DNA from: Pelodera strongyloides
Lineage: Eukaryota; Nematoda; Chromadorea; Rhabditida; Rhabditidae
Assembly: GCA_036852015.1 (NCBI GenBank)
Contig: JAANDG010000359.1
Span: 1-64,000, forward strand
Reading direction: 5' to 3'
Length of the DNA stretch: 64,000 bases
The translations under genes were made by a program, and so were the position numbers. Of this stretch, positions 37,501 to 47,200 are shown in pieces (the stretch's first letter is position 1; each line of letters opens with the position of its first letter). The notes under the pieces were generated by a model. The model worked only from the letters and a program-made list of their open reading frames with translations, was not told where the DNA came from and made no database searches.

Positions 37501-38019
37501 TATAACTGTGGTAACAAAGCAAAGTTGATTCAGGATCTCAACGAAGTCAACAACCCGTTTGCCAACATGTTCTGTGAAACTTCAAATGTTGTCGCCACTC
37601 CACCCTTCTCACGTAAGTTTTTCCTCAGCAAGCCTTTTGGGCATATTTTAATTGCTGATCTTTGAATGTGCAATGACAAAATGCGGGACAACATGATGAT
37701 ATCGATTTAAAAATAATATTGTATTCAGCTAGTTAGCTCTAATTGTTAGCAAGTTGGCAATTGCATGTTAACTTCAGCGTCTCATCAACACCCACTTGTC
37801 GATGGCGCCATGGAAGCTATGATTCACCATGGCGCAGGACCCAGTGATCCCTATTGGATGGATACATACAGTACACCTCCCAATAATGTACATATGGGGG
37901 CAGATGGACACAGAACCGTGCACACCACCAATTACTCACCACTGCAAGCAATGCAAGAAATACAGGAACACCCACGCGATCGACCACACAGAAATTACTA
38001 CGGATACGCTGGTAATTAA
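31572..38019 (+). CDS. bar-1: Beta-catenin (armadillo-repeat Wnt effector)
   Basis: Exons: 31572-31717, 32655 (or 32663)-32753, 32939-33057, 33170-33263, 33346-33498, 33618-33745, 33858-33956, 34039-34153, 34348-34461, 34554-34663, 34835-34973, 35085-35180, 35301-35444, 35583-35708, 35785-35883, 35997-36137, 36447-36525, 36712-36976, 37081-37186, 37299-37388, 37534-37612, 37778-38019. From the ATG at 32655 this gives 878 residues. The N-terminus has a GSK3/beta-TrCP-like site NFDSGVQT. Armadillo repeats run from [15 protein letters not shown] to NQLAHHPE, including [19 protein letters not shown], the counterpart of the conserved TYTYEKLLW region. A Pro/Ser/His-rich C-terminal tail of about 230 residues follows. 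Beta-catenins link cadherins and activate TCF targets; the degron favours a BAR-1-like signalling role over an adhesion-only one. The join of the first two exons is uncertain. Confidence 0.9.
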
Positions 38020-38118
38020 CCTCAATGAATCTTAAATATGTATATTTGATGCAACTTTTCGTTTATTACCTTCTACAAAGGCTTATTTATATGTTTACTT
38101 TCCTGGTGAACTTGAAAT

Positions 38119-38164
38119 GCACTTCGGCACCTCGGTGCACTTCGGTGCGCAATGCACTTCGGTG
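38119..38164. repeat. Short GCACTTCGG-type tandem repeats
   Basis: The motif GCACTTCGG recurs at intervals of about 18-20 bases (TGCACTTCGGCACCTCGGTG, then GCACTTCGGTGCG, then GCACTTCGGTG). It lies about 100 bases downstream of the beta-catenin stop, probably in the 3' UTR. The pieces can pair with each other (CACCTCGGTG is near-palindromic). Confidence 0.6.
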
Positions 38165-38424
38165 AAAACAACCTTCCAAACTAGTCATTCCACAATGAAT
38201 CAAAATCTAGTCTCTTTTTGAATCAAAATAGTGTGCTGAGCCTCCCTATTACGCCACATAATAGTATTTGCCTCACTTAACATAATGATGCGTGAAATTG
38301 TAAAACTCATTGTAATGAATCAAAGAAACAATAAATGGATAATAATAATATGAGAACTATATTAGAAAAAATAAAAATTTTGATAATAAATATATAAATA
38401 AACTGAAGAAATAAAATTCAATAT

Positions 38425-38516
38425 CAAGCTCGAGCTTGACAACCCGTCTCGGCCCCTAAGCCACAGACGGGATTTACAATTGCGGAGGGGCCATCATCAG
38501 TGTGATGCCGCAATTG
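38425..38516. other. GC-rich double hairpin with complementary loops
   Basis: In an AT-rich surround there is a palindrome CAAGCTCGAGCTTG (38425-38438), a hairpin CCCGTCT/AGACGGG (38443-38449 with 38465-38471) and a hairpin CAATTGCGG/CCGCAATTG (38477-38485 with 38508-38516) with an inner CATCA/TGATG stem. The loop GGCCCCT of the first hairpin is exactly complementary to AGGGGCC inside the second, so a pseudoknot or kissing interaction is possible. Function unknown; it may be a 3' UTR structure, a small RNA or a MITE remnant. Confidence 0.5.
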
Positions 38517-39686
38517 AAATTCTAAACTAAATTAATATAAAGTAGAAATTGTACACTAATTTTTGTAGGAGAATATTATATTTGGATGTTGCTCATCTAC
38601 GCAATGTTCTATGTGTTTCAATGTTTCTTCTCCTTCATTGACACTGATTACGAGTTACCCTTGTCATATGTGGCTACATTTAATATATATAACATGGACG
38701 AGTAAAGTATAGACCGTTATTAACGTTATCGTCATGATTTAATAATAAGATTATTTTGATTTAAATTGTTACCAATTTCTAAACCTTTGTTGTTCTAGGT
38801 CAGGTGCATCTAGCCCCCACATTGAACTTTAAATCGCCAATTTTTGATGTGCAGTACGTTGTTACATATTTCTTTTATCAGTTGCTCTTTATTTTCAAAG
38901 AATAAATAAATAAACATATTTTGTCTGCAAACTTTTAAACTGATGTTCGGACTAGAAGACAGACGATTTATACTGTCGAGCAAGACATGAGAAATCGGCA
39001 AGCAAGGATGGTGATCCAATGGGACTTTTTATCTTTCTTTCTTTTGCGTCGTCTGAACTATCACGTTCACAATACACATTACACTTGTATCTAAAGTGCA
39101 TCCCGTAGTAACGTGATGTAAGAGAGACCAAATTCGCAGATTAAAAAGCATAGAAGCCACATTTTTATTGATACCAGCAACCTAGCAATATATAATTTTT
39201 TTCAAGTGCTCAGAAAATTTGTAAACATATTTACTTATAAACACATTTATTTTGTAAACACATTTATGTTTCTAACTGTGAACATATGCGGCATATTATG
39301 TTACCATGTGGATCTAATTACATAACAATAAGTTGCACTTTTAAATCCAATCCAACAAATATTCGGCTATTTTCTTCGCTTTGCAGTGAAACAGTTACTC
39401 AGAAATACTTTTGGTTAACGTGAAAATGTTGACAATATTTGTACAATCACTGAAACAATTTGGTTAATCCCAACATTCGATTATAAGTGCATTACTATTA
39501 TGTGGTTCCTATTGGGACTTTGCTGGAAATGATATAAAAGAAAACTTAAAAACCCAATTATAGTTTTCATTTGTGTTATCCTCTCTATAATGCATGTTGT
39601 CATGTTTAAAAAAAGTTTTTCATGTTTTCGTAAATGTATATTTTTGGAGGACCTTTATACATATTATTTTGCAGCAACCTGTTGTA

Positions 39687-42600
39687 ATGACAATACTCGA
39701 AAACATATCTGGAGAAGCAGATGGTTAGTGTTTCCTTCTCGTAAAGTGCTAAGGCTAATAACAAAAGAAGGATGAAGGTTTTTCAGGGATAGTATTACCC
39801 CTTTCTATTCGAATTGTTTTTCAGAGCATGATTGGGGAATGCTAATGGGATCCTGCAGCATCATCCTTCCGTTTTCAAAGGAGTCTAAATTTGTCGAGAA
39901 CCTAGCATCACTCCCTGAGGTTGCTCTCACCAAAGTCCTCGGTTATTTATCACCTAGGGACTTCCTCAACTTGGCCAAATTATCGCAGGTAAGTACAGAA
40001 GGCAGAACGTTGACCACCGCCTTAATTAACAACCGCGAAAAATTGTGATATAACGAATACTTCCATTCAGAGATTGAAATCTTCTCTGGAGAATTGTTGC
40101 AAACAAGCGCGTCGTGTTCATTTGGACGATTTGAAAATTGATGAATGGAATTATAACAAGGCACTCAATGTTAGGAATGTAGAGTAAGCCCCATTAATTA
40201 AAATATTATTGAACCGTATGAGGGGAAACAAGTTATATTCACGAAAGCACAAAAGCGGACCAAATCAGTAACATTTTTTGATTGCTTCCACCGTTCTATT
40301 AGCCAAATTTCCCACAGAAAATATGTATTTCTCAGAATTCCTCTCGATATGCCGGTTTCATTATTTCCCGATGATCTCCATTACGATCAACTTTCCTCGG
40401 AGGATATCAAGTGGTTGTTAAAGAACTTAAGCGCTGCTGAGGTGAGTTCACGGCTTTAACTGTGATGTCTGTTGACTTATTAGTAAAATTATTTGCATAA
40501 AACGAGCATCTTATCATTAGCCAGCTTTATTTTTGAATGTTAGTGTAAAAGTGAACTATCATCTCAATTAAGATAAACCCGGGCTCGTCAAAACACGCCA
40601 TCAAAGGACTGCGAGCAAAATGCATCCTCTCCGATGGTGAATCTCCAGAGGAAATTCCCAAACATTTACGTAAGTTTGTACAAGCAACTTTTTTGGTTGA
40701 TGTTGTTATGTATTGTGTTTGTATTATGAAATAGACTACCAAACAGGCCTGGGTATGATATTACCTCAGGAAATGATTAAATATTTTTGAAGGAACATGC
40801 TGCTTATGTTGTTTAGGTCAATACAGAGCTACACAGTTGCATTTCACGGGAGCAGCCCAATTCTCGTCTAGTTTTCATCTAAAGGACTTGTTCAATCAAG
40901 CTGAGGTAATTATATTTTACTGCTTATTAGGAACATGTCAGGTTTTCTTTTTTTTATGCTTTTCTAGCTAGAACAACAAAAAAAAACTTCCAGTAGGCTT
41001 CACTCTCATTCAGGTGACAAGGTTGACTCATGTTGTGCTACATGTAACACCGGAAATGTTCGCTCTTTTGGCTTGTGTGAAGACAGAAAGCATCCGATGT
41101 ACTGTGGAGAGATCCGAAAGCACAGTAAATGAAAGTTTTAACGAAACCAAAGAATATCTGGAGACAATTGTTCAGGTGAGGAAAGTTTCTTAACTGTTCT
41201 ATGATTGTTCTGTACAGGAAGTGTATGTAAAAACAAGTTTTGTCAATACACGTCCAATTTTTAGTAATACATAAGTGATATGTTGAATTATCTTGTCTGC
41301 ACGATTTCAATTGAGACCAGCCCGGCATACATGTGTTTCTGTTACATTCATACGTTGTCTTATTTACTGCACATTACTGTGTTTTGATTAATTACGACAT
41401 ACTCACGTAACCGCATTCATTGTACTTTCCTCTTTGAGTTCAGGAATGGAATGCAGAGAAGAGGTCTATAAAGGCATATCTTTTCCGGTTTCGTTTGGAC
41501 TATTATTATTCTCTCTGCGAAAATTCTCGGGAAAATCTTGTCGGTAGGGATATTATATACACAGATATAGTAAGCAAACAAAATTTTTCCACATCTTTTG
41601 TAACGTCTTTTCGCGTTGATATTTCACTAATTTTCCTTTTGGATTTACCGCGCATCTATGGCGTTGCTCATATGTACATGTACAGCACGCGAAATACTAA
41701 AATCGGTTTAGAAATTCCGCTCAAAATCGCCGAAAAGTACAAAGGTGGATTTGACAGGGGAATCGCCAACGAACACATTGCATTAATTAAAAGACACGAT
41801 GTAAGTTGCTAACACAATACGATGGAACACTAAAAGTAACACGTTATCCTTGACGAATCTATGCTTAATGTATTTGGAGTTATTTGCCTATTCAGGGACG
41901 TGGCTTATTGATTGGCTCTCTTGGTGGAACTATGTTCTGCATTGAATGCGATTATGCATATCGAAGCAAGGCAGGATTCGGATCTCAAACGATATGTATT
42001 GAAATCCTTTCACGAATGAGGAAGATATATATGGATTTGAAGGACAAATGGCAAGAATTAACGTAAGCCCTTGCTTGGATCGTCGTTTCCGGATCCCTGG
42101 TTTTCCAGAGGACTTTTGCAATGGTAATCCACCTAGACCAATCATTACCACGAAGAATGCGTCACGTTTTGCTTCAATGAGTAACTGCGTCACGTTTTGC
42201 TTCAACGAGTAACTGGCTTAGTGTTCGTTGTTTCAGCCCCAGCGAACTAAAATCAAAGCGCTCTCGGAAGCAAATGGATGAATTCGAGAAAAATGTCGAA
42301 AATAAGATTGCAGCATTACGTGAGGAACTCTACGATGTGGGTATATTTTCACAAATCTTACAATGCATCTGACCGCGTTGCGGCCATAGAGTGTATATAG
42401 AAGAAAGATTACTTGTGTTGTTCATTAGAGGTTTACATTGCCTTCATCTAATCTACTTTTAAACAGAAACTAATGTTTAAACCGAGAATATGCTCGATTT
42501 TCCGAGAAATATATGTCGGCATCTTTCAGGTGAACAAAGTGTGCACCAGCACGTTGGAACACAATATCGATCTTCTGTTTCTGTATGACCAAGTGAACGT

Positions 42601-42757
42601 GAACAATTTTTGGTTGATTCTGACTGATTATCGATTTCCACTCCACAAAACAACACATCGACTGGAAACAAGCAATCAATATGTTTGTGATGTGAAGCAA
42701 CTTGAAGAGGCAATTTACTCTAACTGGAGGCGGAGCCATCCAATTACAACTGAGTAG
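39687..42757 (+). CDS. F-box protein, 545 aa
   Basis: Exons 39687-39723, 39825-39988, 40071-40183, 40318-40441, 40573-40669, 40817-40905, 41014-41175, 41444-41800, 41896-42062, 42237-42336 and 42530-42757 chain in phase. The start codon lies 12 bases after a TTTTGCAG acceptor. Residues about 39-85 are an F-box: LASLPEVALTKVLGYLSPRD then FLNLAKLSQRLKSSLENCC. F-box proteins recruit targets to SCF ubiquitin ligases through Skp1. The rest has no repeats I recognise; the middle part has TRLTHVVLHVTPEMFALLAC and GRGLLIGSLGGTMFCIECDY, and residues about 435-470 form a charged coiled coil (KSKRSRKQMDEFEKNVENK). It may belong to the large nematode F-box expansion. An AATAAA lies about 60 bases past the stop. 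Confidence 0.85.
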
Positions 42758-43209
42758 CCCATTTTACATTGTATTCAGAGGAGCTTGCATAAAATGAAAT
42801 GCTTTAATAACTTAGAAAATAAAGGATTTTTATTTTCAATAAGCAGAAAGCTAACACAGCATAATAAAAAATAAAGCAGCATCCAATGCATTATTATCAT
42901 TTATCGTGGGAGATCATTATATGTCGAAGCAAATCAGGCGATATAGTAAAGCAAACATCAATAGTACTAAATCAAACAAATGACACCGAATAATACGCGA
43001 GCAGATATCATGAATAACTCTCAAATGATAATCGTTAATAAAATGCAAAAATATGTATTGGGAAACAATCTCATAAATATGATAAAATAGGAATAAACGT
43101 CTAAAATCGAGTAGGTAAAATATTAAAATATATAAAAAAATATAACTCAGAATTATTCTAGATTTAAAAAAAAAAATTCACCGTTTTTCTGGTTTGATTT
43201 TATTTCCTT
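42758..43209. other. 3' flank of the F-box gene
   Basis: Very AT-rich. It contains AATAAA about 60 bases after the F-box stop codon. No gene or repeat was recognised before the first MITE. Confidence 0.5.
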
Positions 43210-43593
43210 TTAAAGCGAAATGGCGGTCTCTCTCCAAAAAAATTCGTCGGAAATTACAAAAAGGGGCGGAGGAAATACCAGCGCGTTCGTTACAAAAATA
43301 ACCACGCCCATTCTTTACTTGTAAATTCTAAATTTTGACAATATTTCGTCATTTGGATGTAGCGCGGAGTGTATGTTTGTTCTCTAACAAAAAGCGGAAG
43401 TGCGCTAGCCGCTTGTTATTTTTAACTTGACGCTAGCGCAGATTCGAATATTTCCATAGTAAGCCTATTTTTGATTAATCTTTTTCTCCATGACCCCTTT
43501 ATTTGTGTTTCTTTTTATGTTTATTTTCGTTCATAGAATTTTTTAAACTATTTTTGGTTAAAAAACCCCAAAATGGGTGTCATTTCGCTTTAA
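43210..43593. mobile_element. TTAA-ended MITE, copy 1 (384 bp)
   Basis: Begins TTAAAGCGAAATGGCGGTC and ends in the inverse, GTGTCATTTCGCTTTAA. The interior has no long ORF and shares TTTCGTCATTTGGATG and TTATGTTTATTTTCGTT with the next element. The terminal inverted repeat is about 17 bp. TTAA at both ends is the signature target of piggyBac-like elements. Confidence 0.85.
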
Positions 43594-43629
43594 TTGTAAG
43601 TCTATCCCTCTTTCAAATGGTACCTAATG

Positions 43630-44011
43630 TTAAAGCGAATTAGCGGTCGGTCTCAACAAAAAATACAAAAAGAGGAGGAGTAAACAACCGTGCGTTGACC
43701 ACCGTTTTCAAACCACCGTTTTACTAGCCGAATTCAAAATATTTTGTCAACATTTCGTCATTTGGATGCTGCGGTATGCGTGATCATTTGAAAAGGCCAT
43801 CCCTCGATTTTTCCAGGGCCGTGCTAGTATTAAAATCGGCAAATCGCCTGAAGCGAATTTTCCCATACAAAATCGCAAAATATGGTTGTTTGAGAACATT
43901 TTTGTGCAAGATGCCCTTATTTGTTTGTGTTTTTATGTTTATTTTCGTTTATAACTTTTTTCAAACTATTTTTGGTGAAAAAACCCCAAACCGGGTGGTA
44001 TTTCGCTTTAA
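43630..44011. mobile_element. TTAA-ended MITE, copy 2 (382 bp)
   Basis: Second member of the same family, in the same orientation, only 36 bases downstream. It begins TTAAAGCGAATTAGCGGTC and ends GGTGGTATTTCGCTTTAA. It shares many blocks with copy 1 but is clearly diverged, so this is either an old duplication or two independent insertions. It carries no transposase. Confidence 0.85.
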
Positions 44012-44257
44012 CTAAACTATGCCCTAGTCCTAGAATACATACACATAATTTTATGATAAATAATGACTACGCGACTGGTATTAACAGGGTGATATTTGAA
44101 ATAATTGACGCTAGACACCACACATAATGCATCGCCCCAAGCTCAGCCATGCCTGATATTGTCTGATATAAATTATATAAATGATATTGATCGGTTGTTC
44201 TTAAGGATACTTTCGATACTTTAAACAAGGTTTTTTTTTATCTTTCCACATGTGGTC

Positions 44258-47200
44258 TTAAACATGCACATCCTCCGTCGTATTCACTCCATTTACTTGA
44301 AGTACAATCCGTTGTTCCTCATCGGTTGGTGATGTCTTCGGGAACTTTGCCTTCCTCTCAAACAACGAAGTGGTCAGTGTGAGGGACTGTTGTCGTCCAA
44401 ATCGGAACTCAGCCATAATTGCCTAAAAATTATTAATATAAAGGGATCTAAATACGCAGGGTAGTAACAGTAATGAAACCGACGTGGAGAGATGTAATAA
44501 AGGAACTGCTAACGGAGATTATTTAGGGAAAGGAGAAGATAAAAATGGCACAATAGTATCTCGTGCACGATATTCACCAGTTAATTAAATCGCTGCGACA
44601 CCGCTAAGACACCGACGAAAGGCACTTAGGATTGTGACGATTATGACGATGATTATGACGAAAGGCATCTTACAATATACAGTACGTATATCAAATATTT
44701 CCCTCCCCACATTAGATTCAAAGCCACAGCACCTTAATTTGTTTCCTAAAGTTCTCGTTCCACCAAGCGTACACGAGTGGGTTGAGCAGTGTTCCTGCCA
44801 TCGCAACATAGTGAGATATAAAGAAGAATGTGTGCTTTGTATTTGGTGCCACGAGATGAATCTAAAATACACATACTGAAACTATTATAAATGAAGCTGT
44901 TCAAAAAAGAGCCTCGAGCGTTGAAGCAGAAAATAAATGAAACCTACGCCATAAACAAGTTCCATGTCTTGGAGAACGTTAAACAGATCCAAAGGCACTG
45001 ATGAAACCGCAAAGATGACCACCATTGCCAAGAGTAAGGTCTGCAGGCGTTGCTTTCGGCGGATTTCAGTTGTTGAACTAAGACTGGAATCATAACTATA
45101 TACTAGTTCATCACACGGAAACACTCCTCTTGTAGCAAGTGAGTAACATAAATCTTCTACTGCGTAAGTGTTAATATGCTCCCGAAAATCGACCGGCACA
45201 CTCCCAAGAAACAAGCAAATTGATTGCAACTTAGAGAACTACTCAAATCTCAAACACGAAGCAAACAACCAAAATTTGGGTCTACTTGAAGCCACACACT
45301 AGAATAGCACCATGTCACAGAACACAAAGCGGTGAAACGGGACAGCGGTTACTCCTATTGCTTACCCCTTCTGTCCCTTCTGACAGAGGTAACAGCAGGG
45401 AAGACATGAAAGAAGAGAGCAACGAGCAACATCCGATTGCTCTTCTGCATCCCCACTTCTATGGATTGATTAATGTTTTGTAAAGTCATGTTCTCATATT
45501 TATCCTATTATTAGCCAGTGCAAAACATCGCCGAATAAAATTAATGCATGCTAAAAATGCAGTTATTTATTTCCTTACTCATGATTGGCTGACTTAAGGC
45601 GAAGCGCAACATTCATGCAAATGTTTCTGTTCTTATCATCTAGGTCGCATTAATTTTGAAATATGGAGCTGAAGGGTGCTTGTTTCCTCACCTAGTTGTG
45701 CTTCGATGCCTTTGCAGTTTGTTGGACTGCGAATTCAGAAGGCAGGCGATTCTCCAGTGACACCACGAGATAACAATAAGTGGAGCTGCACTTCTAATAG
45801 CCAGGATTGACAATCCGTATGCCATTCGGTACTCAATCGGTTGCCAGTATTCGATACAATACTGAAATTGCTTATTAAACTTTCATATCAAGTGCACCTT
45901 TCTGCTCATCTGGTTCACAGCAATTGAGTAATTTTGTAGATAGCTTCCGAGAAAATCAAACACTAACCTTGTTGCACTCGTTGATTTCCATGTAATCAAC
46001 ATGGTATAGCATAGGAGTAAGGAAGAAGAACGCTCCAAACCAAATACCCGCGATCACCTTTAGGCAAGTGGCGTTGGTCATTTGACGCTAAATACAAATT
46101 TACTTGTTTTTTTTTCTATAATTATGATAATACTTATTGTTGGACAGCCCCTTAAGTCATGTCAATCAAAGAAGAGGAGTTTTTACAAATTCAAAAAGAG
46201 GAGGCATAACATTTGTATAAAATAAACTTGTACTATATCTCGCGTGATACAACCTCTTCGACATGAAGTACTAACAATAAGCGCAAAAAGAAGCGACATA
46301 GCTACAAGCAGTTTTATTATTTTATTGTTGCTTCATTCATAAAAAAAACGGAAAATAACCAAATTGCAAACAACTATTAACTAGACCAAACTATGTAGTT
46401 CATACCTTAAATGGATTTGCCACCAACATGTATCGATCGATGGCGATGGCAGCCAGAGTAAGCGGAGCCCACATCAGAGAGGCACCCTGGAACAAATCAA
46501 TTGAATCTTATGTATGCTTAATTTTCGGCTTCCTTGCGAATAGAACATCGTTTCCGAACAAGTCCTGTCGGCACAATGTTGTCCCTATGAGAAAAATTAA
46601 GCGGAAACCCAGTTCACCCCGTAGTTATTTTTCACCATTAATCCTGAAAAATTAAGGCAATTTGCCCAGATTTAAAATATATAGTGCCACGACAGAGTCT
46701 GTTATTGATATTTGATTTCGAAACACTTTTTTTGCCACGTAAAACATCCTGCTCGCGCATTCAAGAACGAATGATACTTGATCTATACCTGGACAACATA
46801 TACCAAGTAGCACATCACTTGGCCATAATTCCAAGCTTGGTGGTAGTAAGCGAGGGGCGTCGCCCACAAGGAACATGTCGTTATGATCTGAGGCCGTATT
46901 CACCATTCTTACGGAAAAAATTCCCCGGGAAAACAAATTACCCAGGGACAATTTCCTAACGAAAATCCTTCCCGGGAAATATTTTTGCCCTTTCCGGAAA
47001 ACTTTTTATCCCTCCCCGAATTCACACTCCATTTGGGAAACGGGGAATTTTACCCAAGGGGAAATTCAAGGAAAATATGATTATTTTATATGTTTATGCT
47101 TAATTTTCATTGTAATAATAATTTTGTATATTTTCGTTGCTTAATATAGCACGCTCAATAATTATTAATATATAGTTAGAGTTCGGATCAACACAATTTC

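Larger units (their letters stand above)
38020..39686. other. 3' flank of beta-catenin and promoter of the F-box gene
   Basis: AT-rich. It contains an AATAAA near 38330 that may end the beta-catenin mRNA, a cluster of GCACTTCGGTG repeats at about 38119-38164, and a GC-rich pair of hairpins at 38425-38516 described separately. The last ~1 kb before the F-box gene shows nothing else. Confidence 0.45.
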
